A DNA stretch of 64,000 nt from Paenibacillus sp. FSL H8-0537. Lineage in GTDB: Bacteria > Bacillota > Bacilli > Paenibacillales > Paenibacillaceae. Position numbers and translations under genes: made by a program. Below the pieces are notes generated by a model. It was not told the origin of the DNA and did no database searches. It saw nothing but the letters and a program-made list of their open reading frames with translations. This document shows, one piece after another, positions 34,479 to 43,186 of the stretch. The stretch is from NCBI RefSeq assembly GCF_038051995.1, contig NZ_CP150290.1, positions 5,260,001 to 5,324,000 of the forward strand, read 5' to 3'. Numbering within the stretch: the stretch's first letter is position 1; each line of letters starts with the position of its first letter.

Positions 34479-36542
34479 ATGGAACAAACACGTACAAAAT
34501 ATTATCCCAGACCTTACGGTGTAACAACAAACATAATGCCACGGGCAAATCAGGCGACAGCTGATACGAGCAAACAGCTTGTCAGAAGCGGGGAAGCCGA
34601 TGCCGCTTTTTTCCGCTCGCTGGAACAGCACGGCATCCAGCTGAATGAGGCGCAAATTGCCGCTGTTCGCCATACCGAGGGGCCGCTGCTCACGCTCGCT
34701 GGAGCTGGCTCTGGCAAAACCTCCGTTCTCGTCTGCCGAACGGCTTATTTGCTGTCTGTCCGCAGCGTAATGGCTTCCCAGCTGCTGCTCATGACGTTTT
34801 CCAAAAAAGCAGCGGAGGAAATGAAGTCGCGCATCGCCACGCTGCCCGGTATTTCTGAAAGTGCTGCCGCTGCGGTTGAAGCAAGGACCTTCCATTCTTT
34901 CTGCTTGCAGCTGCTGCGCAGGCGTGGCATGAGACAGGCGATTTTAGGCGACAGCGGCCGGAAGCAGATTTTTTTCAAGCGGCTGCTGCGCGAACGCAAT
35001 TTGCATGAGACGTATCAGCCGGAGACGCTTATTACGTTATTTTCAGCCTACAAGCTGGAAATGCTGGAGCTCCATGAGCTGCCAGCCCAAACAGAAGAGG
35101 ACAAGCAGCTGAAAATTTTGTTTGAATGCTATGAGCAGTGGAAGTCGGAGCAGCAGCTGATCGACTATGATGATATGCTGCTGGCCGCTTATCGGCTGCT
35201 GACGACCGATCAGAACTTGCTCGAGATGCTGCAGCGCCGCTTCCGCTACGTGATGATCGATGAGTTTCAGGATACGAATAAGGTGCAATATGAGCTGATT
35301 AAGCTGCTTGTTAAGCAGCATGGCAATTTGATGGTCGTTGGCGATGATGACCAGACGATTTATTCGTTTAACGGGGCGCGCAACGATTATATTTTGAATT
35401 TTGAACAGCAATATCCGACCAGCAAAAATGTTGTGCTCGACATTAACTATCGCTCCGGGGCTGCCATTGTCGGGCTGGGCAATGTGATTATTAGCAGCAA
35501 CAAGCAGCGCCGTCCCAAGTCGCTCAAAGTGGCGAAGACGCAAAGTCACTCCCCAACATTTGCAAGGCCCGGCAATACCGACGATGAGGCCCAGCTGATT
35601 GTCAATAAAATTACGGAGACGCAGAGCCAGGGGAAGCGCAGCTATCAGGATTTCGCCATTTTGTTTCGTACGGCAAGCAGCAGCCGCGCCATCTTCGACC
35701 AGCTGGTCATACGGCAAATTCCGTTTATTGATTATGGCGGAGGCGAGTCCTTTTATGAGCAATGGGTCGTAAAGCCGATCATTGCCCATTTGCGGCTGGC
35801 GATCGATCGGCGTCATTTTGATGCGATGCAAAATATACTGGCGACGCTTTATGTCAAGCCGGAGCAGGCTATGGCTTTCATTTGGAACGAAGAGAAGCAG
35901 CAAGCCAAAAAATGGCCGCTGATCCACCTCGTCCGCTTCCCCGGCATTAAGGAATTTCATCAGGAAAAAATCAAAGAGCGGCTGCGGCTCATTCGCTCCT
36001 TGCCTAAGCTTAAGCCTGAGCAGGCTATTCGCCTGCTGCGCGATGGCTTTTATGACAATTACATCCAAGCCGATAAAAGCCAGACGCTTACCGAGCACAA
36101 GGACGCCTTGAAGGAAACGCTGGACGAGCTGGAAACCGCTTCCAAACGTTTTGCCACGATTGCCGATTTTTTGGCATTCGTGGACGAAATTGCAGTGAAG
36201 CTGCAAGAAATGAGGCAGCTCAAGCTGGCGAGCCGTGGTGCTGACGCCGTCCATTTTATGACGATCCACAAATCAAAGGGTCTGGAGTTTCCCGTTGTAT
36301 TCGTCAGCGGGGCATCCGATGGCATTTTACCGCACAGCTCCGCGCTGTCCGCGAGCAAAAATAGTGACCGCAGCGCTATTCAGACGGGTGATGACGTTGC
36401 CGAGGCTGCACTGGAGGAAGAACGCCGGCTCGCTTACGTCGCCGTTACGCGTGCCAAGGAAGAGCTGTACATCAGCTCGCCTGGTTATTATCGCGGCAAA
36501 CCGGCGGCCGTTTCTTCTTTTTTACTCAACGCTTTTAAATAA
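34479..36542 (+). CDS. UvrD/Rep-type superfamily 1 DNA helicase
   Basis: ATP-driven 3'-5' DNA helicase of about 687 residues, close to PcrA/UvrD/Rep in length. Motifs in order: Q-motif LNEAQIAAV, Walker A GAGSGKT, motif Ia TFSKKAAEEMKSR, motif II FQDTN preceded by VMIDE, motif III VGDDDQTIYSFNGA, motif IV LDINYRSG, motif V HKSKGLEFPVVFV and motif VI AYVAVTRAKEELYIS. The ATG at 34479 is used because CAGGTGA lies 8 bases upstream; the GTG at 34467 is inside that site. A TATAAT stands at 34452-34457. The role may be in repair; which of the paralogues it is cannot be told. Confidence 0.92.
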   Translation: MEQTRTKYYPRPYGVTTNIMPRANQATADTSKQLVRSGEADAAFFRSLEQHGIQLNEAQIAAVRHTEGPLLTLAGAGSGKTSVLVCRTAYLLSVRSVMASQLLLMTFSKKAAEEMKSRIATLPGISESAAAAVEARTFHSFCLQLLRRRGMRQAILGDSGRKQIFFKRLLRERNLHETYQPETLITLFSAYKLEMLELHELPAQTEEDKQLKILFECYEQWKSEQQLIDYDDMLLAAYRLLTTDQNLLEMLQRRFRYVMIDEFQDTNKVQYELIKLLVKQHGNLMVVGDDDQTIYSFNGARNDYILNFEQQYPTSKNVVLDINYRSGAAIVGLGNVIISSNKQRRPKSLKVAKTQSHSPTFARPGNTDDEAQLIVNKITETQSQGKRSYQDFAILFRTASSSRAIFDQLVIRQIPFIDYGGGESFYEQWVVKPIIAHLRLAIDRRHFDAMQNILATLYVKPEQAMAFIWNEEKQQAKKWPLIHLVRFPGIKEFHQEKIKERLRLIRSLPKLKPEQAIRLLRDGFYDNYIQADKSQTLTEHKDALKETLDELETASKRFATIADFLAFVDEIAVKLQEMRQLKLASRGADAVHFMTIHKSKGLEFPVVFVSGASDGILPHSSALSASKNSDRSAIQTGDDVAEAALEEERRLAYVAVTRAKEELYISSPGYYRGKPAAVSSFLLNAFK

Positions 36543-36572
36543 ATATATGCCTATTAGTGGGGTGGCTACTGG

Positions 36573-37568
36573 ATGAACGATCAGCTTAGAACCTTTTTAC
36601 AATTAGGTGATGCCGTTATTATTACGGATGACCAGCATCAAATATTAGAAATCAATTCGAGCTATGAAGCGATAACCGGCTACAGCCGCAGAGAAATATT
36701 AGGTAAAACGGCCGGTATTGTTCGCACCAGCCTTACTCCTGGGCATATTCATGAGAGCATGAAGGAAGCGTTAAAGGCAAAGCGGCCATGGTCTGGCGTA
36801 TTCATTAACCGCCGCAAGGATGGACAGCTGTGGCATTCCTCCATTACCATTACACCTTTATATATGGATGAGAGCTGGTATTATATCGGCATTTTCCGTG
36901 AATTGGAGCAGCTCCCTAGCGGCTTCTATATGCCTCAGGAACGAATTGGGCATATTCAAAGCTCGCTGCTCAAGGTGCTCGCCATTTCCTGTGAAATTCG
37001 CGATCCTGGCATTGAGTCGCATCTTGTGCGGGTGAGGGATCTTACGGAGGAGCTTGTGCGTTATCATAATGAGCGCATGCAGTTGGGATGGAAAGAAGAA
37101 CGGCTTAGCCGCATCGCCTCAGCGAGCATTTTGCATGATATCGGAAAATCAGGCATTCCCGAGGGGATTTTGTATAAGCCAGGTCCGCTCGCTGACTATG
37201 AACGCACCATTATTGAAATGCATACGTTTATTGGCGTCGACATTATTGAGAAGATTTTCAATGAGTTTAATGACGAGCTGTTTACTAGCGAGCTGACAGC
37301 GAGCAGGCATATTATTTTGCACCATCATGAACGGTGGGATGGCGAGGGCTATCCGCATAAGCTTGCTGGAGAAGCTATCCCCATTGAAGCGCGAATCGTA
37401 AGCATCGTTGATGTTTTCGACGCCCTTACCAGCAAACGCCCCTACAAGGAAAAATGGTCGGAGGTGCAGGCGCTCGCTTACATTAAAGAGATGCGCGGCA
37501 CCCAGTTTGACCCGGACTTAGTCGATTCATTTATTCAGCTTAATAAACAAAAAGAGGGATTGGCGTAA
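36573..37568 (+). CDS. PAS-HD-GYP phosphodiesterase
   Basis: Cytoplasmic protein of 331 residues that probably hydrolyses c-di-GMP. A PAS domain fills about residues 5-115 (ITDDQHQILEINSSYEAITGYS). The HD-GYP domain follows from about 125: HDIGKSGIPEGILYKPGPL, HTFIGVDII, HHHERWDGEGYPHKLAGEAIPIEARIVSIVDVFDALTSKRPYK. The metal-binding HD, HDxGK, HH and GYP signatures are all present, so it should be active. It lies 30 bp after the helicase gene on the same strand and ends inside a terminator hairpin. Confidence 0.93.
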   Translation: MNDQLRTFLQLGDAVIITDDQHQILEINSSYEAITGYSRREILGKTAGIVRTSLTPGHIHESMKEALKAKRPWSGVFINRRKDGQLWHSSITITPLYMDESWYYIGIFRELEQLPSGFYMPQERIGHIQSSLLKVLAISCEIRDPGIESHLVRVRDLTEELVRYHNERMQLGWKEERLSRIASASILHDIGKSGIPEGILYKPGPLADYERTIIEMHTFIGVDIIEKIFNEFNDELFTSELTASRHIILHHHERWDGEGYPHKLAGEAIPIEARIVSIVDVFDALTSKRPYKEKWSEVQALAYIKEMRGTQFDPDLVDSFIQLNKQKEGLA

Positions 37569-37584
37569 GTGCCAATCCCTCTTT
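37551..37584. terminator. Bidirectional terminator between HD-GYP gene and ferritin
   Basis: A 14-bp perfect stem, AAAGAGGGATTGGC with GCCAATCCCTCTTT, and a 6-base loop. It overlaps the stop codon of the HD-GYP gene and ends 6 bp before the ferritin stop codon, so it serves both convergent genes. Confidence 0.85.
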
Positions 37585-37589
37585 CTCAT

Positions 37590-38093
37590 TTATTCCGCAG
37601 GAGGCGTGAACGTACGCTGTGCAAATTCAGCATCCAGCATATAAAACGCGTTGCTGTCTTTATCAATGCGTTTCAGCTTCGAAATGATACCGTCGAACAA
37701 GGACTCCTCTTCTACCTGCTCATCGATGAACCATTTCAGGAAGTAGATCGTCGCGTGCTCGCGCTCGCTGAGCGCAAGGTCAGCAAGGTTGTAGAACTTG
37801 CGAGTGTTTTGCTGTTCATGCGCGTAAGCACGCTCGAACGCATCCAGCATCGATGCATATTCGTTCTTAGGCTCATGCAGAGCAGACAAGGTAGCACGAC
37901 GGTTGCGGTCGTTTAGGAATTTATATATTTTCATGCCATGGAAACGCTCTTCCTCAGCCTGGATAATAAAGAAATTCGCAAACCCGTCCAGACTTTCACC
38001 AGAACAGTAGGCTGCCATTGCAAGATACACATGCGCCGAATAAAATTCAAAGTTCATTTGTTCGTTTAAAGCTTCAGCTAATTGATCATTCAT
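37590..38093 (-). CDS. Ferritin (FtnA-type iron storage protein)
   Basis: A 167-residue iron-storage subunit that forms a 24-mer shell and oxidises Fe2+. The ferroxidase ligands are seen: E in NEQMNFEFYSAHVY near residue 17, and E and H in AEEERFHGMKIY near 47-53, with further acidic residues in HEQQNTRKFYNL and the E-rich DEQVEEESLF. The sequence resembles bacterial non-haem ferritin. Its gene is beside a DUF1450 gene with a Fur box, which suggests local grouping of iron genes, though ferritin itself has no clear Fur box. Confidence 0.93.
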   Translation of the reverse strand: MNDQLAEALNEQMNFEFYSAHVYLAMAAYCSGESLDGFANFFIIQAEEERFHGMKIYKFLNDRNRRATLSALHEPKNEYASMLDAFERAYAHEQQNTRKFYNLADLALSEREHATIYFLKWFIDEQVEEESLFDGIISKLKRIDKDSNAFYMLDAEFAQRTFTPPAE

Positions 38094-38138
38094 TACTTAT
38101 GCACCTCTTCTTTTTCGGAGTTGCCTCTATCTTAACAC

Positions 38139-38168
38139 AAAAAAGGAGGACGGCAAAAGCCGCCCACC
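38139..38168 (-). terminator. Intrinsic terminator of DUF1450 gene
   Basis: On the minus strand GGTGGGCGGC pairs with GCCGTCCTCC (two mismatches or wobbles) around TTTT, followed by six T residues. It lies between the DUF1450 stop and the ferritin start. Confidence 0.75.
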
Positions 38169-38174
38169 CTATAT

Positions 38175-38393
38175 TTATCCAATTAATTTTTTTAATTCTT
38201 TATAAAGCTTCTCGGCTGACGGAGCGCTGACCATCTTGGACTTCACCACGGCAAAACATTCATGCCTGCATGTTTTGCAATTTCCGAGACAGTCGGACTT
38301 CTTCATCTTGATGTCGGGAAACTTATCCTTCATCGCCTTATAGACCGGCTTCGTCCCGTTTTTGAAATTTTTGGTGCAATATTTGATCTTCAA
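38175..38393 (-). CDS. DUF1450 family protein (ferredoxin-like cysteine pattern)
   Basis: A 72-residue protein with KIKYCTKNF at the start and the cysteine block DCLGNCKTCRHECFAVV, the pattern of DUF1450 (YuzB-type). The spacing resembles thioredoxin-like 2Fe-2S ferredoxins, so metal or cluster binding is possible; no role is known. The TTG at 38393 is preferred: GGGGTGA lies 9 bases before it and the homologous region begins here. The in-frame GTG at 38405 overlaps this ribosome binding site. A 15 of 19 Fur box about 100 bp upstream suggests iron-dependent expression. Confidence 0.75.
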   Translation of the reverse strand: MKIKYCTKNFKNGTKPVYKAMKDKFPDIKMKKSDCLGNCKTCRHECFAVVKSKMVSAPSAEKLYKELKKLIG

Positions 38394-38494
38394 TAGGTGT
38401 GTCACCCCGCTGCCGCAACGGCTGTCTGATTACGGTTGACGCTTTTGTATGATCAGGCAATCGTCCGCTCGATCCAAAAGGCCCCCTATCAAAT

Positions 38495-38513
38495 GATAGT
38501 AATAATCATTACC
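38495..38513 (-). promoter_or_regulatory. Fur box upstream of DUF1450 gene
   Basis: Read on the minus strand, GGTAATGATTATTACTATC matches the Fur-box consensus at 15 of 19 positions. It lies between the DUF1450 gene (about 100 bp away) and the 3' end of the protease gene, so it can only serve the former. Confidence 0.65.
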
Positions 38514-38544
38514 GTTGTCAATAGCCACGGGGCAGCGGCCAAAC

Positions 38545-39960
38545 TTATTTTTTCAATAGTTCTATGCCTCGCTGCAGCTGAGTATCTTCCTTATCCAGCT
38601 TTTCCTTGAGCAGCTCAACAATTTTGTACGCCGTCTTGTCATTAAGCGATCCGGTAACGTCCACCTTCTCTGCCTTCTGAAAAGCGCGCATCGCCGCCTC
38701 CGTCGCATCATCGAACAAGCCGTCTTTGCCCACGGACGCATAACCGAGCTCCTTCAGCATGGATTGCAGCGTCTTGACGTCTTCGCCGTAGCTGCCGTTT
38801 TTCAGCTCGCTGCCGACCGGAAGCGGCCGTAAGCTTGCAAATGCAGGCAGGCTGACAACCTCATTAGGCATGACGCCAACCTTGTGAATCCACGTGCCAG
38901 CAGGTGTTTTCCACTGTGCCTCGGTCAAGCTGAGCACCGAGCCATCCTTAAATTGCTCAAACGCCTGAACGACGCCTTTGCCATACGTTTTCTCGCCAAC
39001 GATCGTTGCTCCCGCCGACTCCTTAAGCGCGGCTGTCAACACCTCGCTTGCACTTGCCGACTGGCCGTTCACTAGCACAACGATTGGAATCGTCCACTCT
39101 TCCTTTTGGGTCGATTTATAAACAATCGGGCTGCTTTCTTCTTTATAGACGACCTCCAGAATCACTTTTCCCTTCGGAATCAGCTTACTGCCAATCGCAA
39201 TCGTCGGCTGCAGCAGTCCGCCTGGATTAGAGCGAAGATCCAGCAGCAGCTTCGTCATGCCCTGCTCCTTCATTTTCGCTACCGCTTCATCAAATTCTGT
39301 AGCCGTCTTCTGGGCGAAGCGGCTAATCGTAATATGTCCGATGCCATCCTCCAGCATCTCTGAGGTTACGGTATACACTGGAATCGCCTCACGCTTAAGC
39401 GTGATCTCGATTGGCTCCGTCTCTCCCAAGCGCTGCAGCGTCAGCGTCACCTCGGTACCGGACTTGCCGCGCATAAGTGCAATCAGATCCTGAAACTTAA
39501 TCGCCTTCGTATCCTGGCCGTCAACCGCCGCAATAATATCGCCGGATTGCACGCCTCCGCGTTCTGCCGGCGCTTTGGGGGTCAGCGCATGAATGATGAA
39601 CTGCCCATCCTGCTCACGCACCTCCGCCCCAACTCCAGAAAACTCGCCTTCATAACCTTGCGTATAGGCATCGCCCTGTTCCTCGATTAAATAGCGGGAA
39701 TACGGATCTTCAAGCGATGCTACCATTCCCTCGGAGGCGCCATTAATCAAATCCTCGCCATCCGCTCCATTTAAATATTTATCCATAATGGTATTGTAGG
39801 ATACCGCAAAGTTCTGGAATGCAGGCTCTTTCAGCATCGGATAACGATGCCCCATCCAGAGCCACCCCACTGCGAACCCGGCAACCATAAATAATATAGC
39901 CCCAACCAGGCCAATTAACAGCACTCTGCGCCGTGCAGCAGCATGTGTAAAATACCTCAA
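38545..39960 (-). CDS. S41 family C-terminal processing protease (CtpB-like)
   Basis: Membrane-anchored serine protease of 471 residues. A membrane segment near residues 13-35 anchors it outside the membrane. A PDZ domain follows at about 95-175 (GVGAEVREQDGQFIIHALTPKAPAERGGVQSGDIIAAVDG), then the S41 catalytic domain with the catalytic Ser in NGQSASASE and Lys in GEKTYGKG. The C-terminal 70 residues form a peptidoglycan-binding domain (LQSMLKELGYASVGKDGLFDDATEAAMRAFQ). CtpB in spore-formers processes sporulation signals, but several paralogues exist, so the role is not certain. Confidence 0.93.
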   Translation of the reverse strand: MRYFTHAAARRRVLLIGLVGAILFMVAGFAVGWLWMGHRYPMLKEPAFQNFAVSYNTIMDKYLNGADGEDLINGASEGMVASLEDPYSRYLIEEQGDAYTQGYEGEFSGVGAEVREQDGQFIIHALTPKAPAERGGVQSGDIIAAVDGQDTKAIKFQDLIALMRGKSGTEVTLTLQRLGETEPIEITLKREAIPVYTVTSEMLEDGIGHITISRFAQKTATEFDEAVAKMKEQGMTKLLLDLRSNPGGLLQPTIAIGSKLIPKGKVILEVVYKEESSPIVYKSTQKEEWTIPIVVLVNGQSASASEVLTAALKESAGATIVGEKTYGKGVVQAFEQFKDGSVLSLTEAQWKTPAGTWIHKVGVMPNEVVSLPAFASLRPLPVGSELKNGSYGEDVKTLQSMLKELGYASVGKDGLFDDATEAAMRAFQKAEKVDVTGSLNDKTAYKIVELLKEKLDKEDTQLQRGIELLKK

Positions 39961-40034
39961 CTCGTCATCTCCCCAGGTTCAACTCTCATCCGCTTTCTTT
40001 ACTGTATCTTATTGAAGGGGGATGGAGCAAATTT

Positions 40035-40756
40035 TCACAAAAGAACCCGCCGCTGCTCTCGTGCCGAGGTGAGACAGGCCTCAATTACCGCAGTCCCCGC
40101 TATCGCATCTTCAGGACCAAACAGCGGCTGTTCCTCACCAGCGGCAATCTGTGCAATTCGGTTGATTTGCATCACATACGTGTTCAGGTTGAAAGGCCCT
40201 TCCTTACGCTGGCCATCCTCCGTATGTACGAAAAAATAATCCTCTTCACCCGGGCCAAAAGCGTTCGGCAGCTCAATCCGCCCCTTCGTCCCGAGAATTT
40301 CCATGCGGTTGCGGTAAGCCGCCCACATGCCGCAGTCGAATACGAGGCTTACATCATTTCCGAACTCCAGAATGCCAGAAGCCATCATATCTACCCCGCC
40401 ATGACGATGCCTGCCGTCTGTGCCGCCTTTGCCATTTCCCCCGCATCCGCTGCCGTGATTGCAAATGGTTTCTCGCAAAGCACATGCTTGCCGGCCTCAG
40501 CCGCTTTAATCGCCCATTCTTTATGTAAATGATTCGGCAGCGGAATATAGACCGCATCAATATCCGGGTCAGCGAGCAGCTTCTCGTAGGAGCCGTATGC
40601 TTTTTCAATGCCTAGCCGCTCTGCTGCCTCAACAGCTCGTTCGATGCTGCGGCTTGCAATCGCGACCGCCTCGCCTCGCTCTGCCTGCTGTATGGCTGGA
40701 ATCATCGTATGTATCGCAATACTCGCACCGCTTAAAATTCCCCATCTTAGCTTCAT
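40035..40756 (-). pseudogene. Gfo/Idh/MocA oxidoreductase, inactivated by internal deletion
   Basis: Two pieces of one gene. The 5' part, 40756 to about 40393, gives the NAD(P)-binding half with WGILSGASIA, AIASRSIERAVEAAE, VYIPLPNHLHKEWAIKAAEAGKHVLCEKP, then a TAG after GIVMAG. The 3' part, about 40408 to 40035, is in another frame and gives the C-terminal half with VDMMASGILEFGNDVSLVFDCGMWAA and the VIEACLTSAREQRR end. The central segment of roughly 90-100 codons, including the catalytic region of the C-terminal domain, is missing compared with the 330-residue family norm. The loss shifts the frame, so no whole enzyme can be made. A base error cannot explain the lost block. Confidence 0.85.
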
Positions 40757-40909
40757 CCTTGCCCATCCTCTCTCTATCCATTCTTTAACAGTCTTTTCTA
40801 TTATACAGGAAAAGCCGGTGATCGCTTGTACGAACGCCGATTTTTCGCTACAATCAACCTAGCTTATGTACACGATAAAGATGCTTGGAGAGGGGAACAT
40901 ATTGTCATT

Positions 40910-41707
40910 ATGTATAAACTAATTGCAATTGATGTAGACGATACACTGTTGAACGATGAACTCATTGTGACTGAAGGAACGAAACGCGCCATGGAGGAAG
41001 CGATCGCGAAAGGCGTAACGGTGACGCTGGCTACCGGAAGAATGTACGCTTCGGCCAGACAAATCGCTGAGCAAATCCAGCTCAATGTGCCCATCATTAC
41101 GTATCAGGGCTCGCTAGTAAAAACGCTGCTGGACGGCAAGGTGCTGTATGAGCGCAGTGTGCCTACCGATGCGGCCAAGGAGCTGTATGCTTTTACAGAA
41201 AAACATGGCCTGCATTTGCAGCTTTATGTCGATGACCAACTGTTTGTGAAGGAAGCGAATGATAAAGCACTTATGTATTCGCGCCTATCCAAAATCCCTT
41301 ACACGGTAGCACCAGATTTCGAGGAGCTGCTGGAGCAGCCGAATACGAAAATGCTGATTATCGATGAGCCGGACTATCTCGATGAAATTGCTGAGCAGCT
41401 CAAGGCGCTTATCGGCGACCGTGTGCATATTACGAAATCCAAAGCTCATTATTTAGAGTTTATGCATAAAGAAGGGACAAAAGGACATGCGCTGCGTTTT
41501 ATGGCTGAGCATCTTGGCTGCACAATGGACCAAACGATTGCAATCGGCGATGCATGGAATGATCACGAGATGATCGAAGCGGCTGGACTTGGCGTAGCAA
41601 TGGCTAATGCGATTCCAGCGCTGAAAGAGGTTGCTAATTATGTGACGCTTAGCAATAATGATGAGGGCGTTCGTCACGTATTTGAAAAATTCGTTTTAAA
41701 CTCGTAA
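40910..41707 (+). CDS. Cof-type HAD-IIB phosphatase
   Basis: Cytoplasmic HAD-superfamily phosphatase of 265 residues with the Cof/YbjI-type cap. Motif I is DVDDTLL, motif II TLATGRM, motif III K in the region EFMHKEGTKGHALRFM, and motif IV GDAWNDHEMI. The ATG at 40910 fits the usual start of the family; an upstream ATG at 40826 would add 28 unrelated residues. GGAGAGGGG lies about 14 bases before it, a little far. Sugar phosphates or cofactors are typical substrates. Confidence 0.9.
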   Translation: MYKLIAIDVDDTLLNDELIVTEGTKRAMEEAIAKGVTVTLATGRMYASARQIAEQIQLNVPIITYQGSLVKTLLDGKVLYERSVPTDAAKELYAFTEKHGLHLQLYVDDQLFVKEANDKALMYSRLSKIPYTVAPDFEELLEQPNTKMLIIDEPDYLDEIAEQLKALIGDRVHITKSKAHYLEFMHKEGTKGHALRFMAEHLGCTMDQTIAIGDAWNDHEMIEAAGLGVAMANAIPALKEVANYVTLSNNDEGVRHVFEKFVLNS

Positions 41708-41710
41708 GGG

Positions 41711-41927
41711 ATAGGTGTAGGTGAGATGGGATTCTGCGCTGCGCGAAAAGGTGGGGGTTACGATCGCCATTGCTGTTGAATTTCCTCGAATTAGCCGTGA
41801 ACGGCTGAAATTCCACAGCAAGGAGATTAGGCTTCGAAGCCGCTTTCTTCCAGAAAGCTCTGTTGAGCACTTCGTTTCTCCACCCCCACCTTTTCACTCC
41901 GCTACGACCCGCTCACCTATACAACCT
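41711..41927. repeat. Structured palindromic element, copy A
   Basis: A 217-bp intergenic palindrome. TAGGTGAG (41718-41725) pairs with CTCACCTA (41912-41919). Inside, AAAAGGTGGGGG (41746-41757) pairs perfectly with CCCCCACCTTTT (41883-41894). Within that lie a large hairpin (TTGCTGTTGAATTTC facing GAAATTCCACAGCAA around AGCCGTGAACGGCT), the palindrome GGCTTCGAAGCC, and GCTTTCT/AGAAAGC. Copy B at 46045-46217 has the same plan. Confidence 0.75.
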
Positions 41928-41961
41928 TAAAGCGTTTACCGATTTTTTTGGGGCAATAAAA

Positions 41962-42005
41962 CAAACCGTGGAGCTGGCTCATTTAATCGCCAGCTCCACG
42001 GTTTG
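41962..42005. terminator. Bidirectional terminator between HAD and sulfate-binding genes
   Basis: A 17-bp perfect stem, 41962-41978 with 41989-42005, and a 10-base loop, flanked by A- and T-rich DNA. The two genes are convergent and both may use it. Confidence 0.8.
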
Positions 42006-42073
42006 TTTGTTGTTACAACATTTATTACAATGTCTAATTACATGGTTACAAGCAACTGCACTTTTGACTGCAA

Positions 42074-43153
42074 TTAAATACCTGCAAGCACTTGGTACCA
42101 GATGCCCTTTTTGGAATAGAGCGTCTTCTTTACCTCGGGCCAGCCGCCGAGGTAGCTGATGTCGAACAGCTGCTCAGGAACTACGTATTTGCTCGCCGAT
42201 TCCTTGGCTACTGTCTCATTTACAGAACGGAAACCGTAATCGACAAGCACACGCTGCGCTTCATCGCTGTGCAAATAATGGATGAATGCTTCGGCCACCT
42301 CGCGGGTGCCGTGCTTGTCTGCATTTTTGTCTACTACCGTCGCTGGGTTTTCAATCAGAATCGTGCTTTTCGGCACGACGATATGATAGTCCTTACCCTG
42401 CTTAATGCGGGCGAGCAGTTCGTTCTCATACGTCACGATCACGTCGCCGACACCGTATTCGAACGCCGCCATAGAAGCACGGCCGCTTTTATCAAGCGAT
42501 TCTACGTTGGCATGGACCGCCTTGAGGAAGTTTTTTGCAAATGCCGGGTCCTTGGCACCTGTCTCTTCCTCCGACTGCTTCAATCCCGCGCCGTAAATTG
42601 CATTAATATCCCACTGGGCGCCGCCAGATGTTTTCGGGTTCGGATAGACAATCTTTACTCCGCTGCGAGTAAGATCGGACCAATCTTGAATGTTCAGCGG
42701 ATTGCCTTCACGTGTGCCAAGCACAACAATCGACTTGGTCACAAATTCGCCGTCCGCTTGCTCCTTCCAATTCGGGTTGATAAGTCCCGCATCGGCAATT
42801 TTGTTGACGTCACCCTCCAGCGCCAGCACGGCAACGTCGGCATTAAATCCACCTATAATGGCACGCGCTTGTGTCCCAGAGGCTTCATAGGATTCCTGAA
42901 ATACAACCTTTTGTCCCGTTTGCTGCAGCCAGTAAGCCTGGAACTGCGGCAAAATTTCGGCGAAAGCATCCTTCACTATGGAGTATGCACCAATGACAAG
43001 CGTGACATCGCCGTTTGGAACGGAAGATTCCACCGCCGGATCATTGCCTTGCGCTTCGCCGCAGCCCGCTGCAACAAGCAGCAGGGCGGTCGCAAGCAAC
43101 AGGGCAAATATACGGCGGCTTGTTGTCTGAATAGCATTCATAATGGCATACAA
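42074..43153 (-). CDS. sbp: Sulfate/thiosulfate-binding lipoprotein
   Basis: Extracellular binding protein of 359 residues for sulfate or thiosulfate. The signal peptide ends in LVAAGC. Family sequences include FQESYEASGTQARAIIGGFNADVAVLALEGDV and VTYENELL, with the C-terminal region FDISYLGGW. Some members of the family bind molybdate, but the permeases and ATPase identify sulfate. It is the last gene of the operon, 33 bp after cysA. Two in-frame start codons (43153, 43141) are possible. Confidence 0.92.
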   Translation of the reverse strand: MYAIMNAIQTTSRRIFALLLATALLLVAAGCGEAQGNDPAVESSVPNGDVTLVIGAYSIVKDAFAEILPQFQAYWLQQTGQKVVFQESYEASGTQARAIIGGFNADVAVLALEGDVNKIADAGLINPNWKEQADGEFVTKSIVVLGTREGNPLNIQDWSDLTRSGVKIVYPNPKTSGGAQWDINAIYGAGLKQSEEETGAKDPAFAKNFLKAVHANVESLDKSGRASMAAFEYGVGDVIVTYENELLARIKQGKDYHIVVPKSTILIENPATVVDKNADKHGTREVAEAFIHYLHSDEAQRVLVDYGFRSVNETVAKESASKYVVPEQLFDISYLGGWPEVKKTLYSKKGIWYQVLAGI

Positions 43154-43186
43154 CTCTTTCTGCTCGATGTTTTCAAACCCAAGCTA

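Noticed and set aside
41711..41927. Simple intrinsic terminator
   Set aside because: Far too long and branched; a separate normal terminator lies at 41962-42005.
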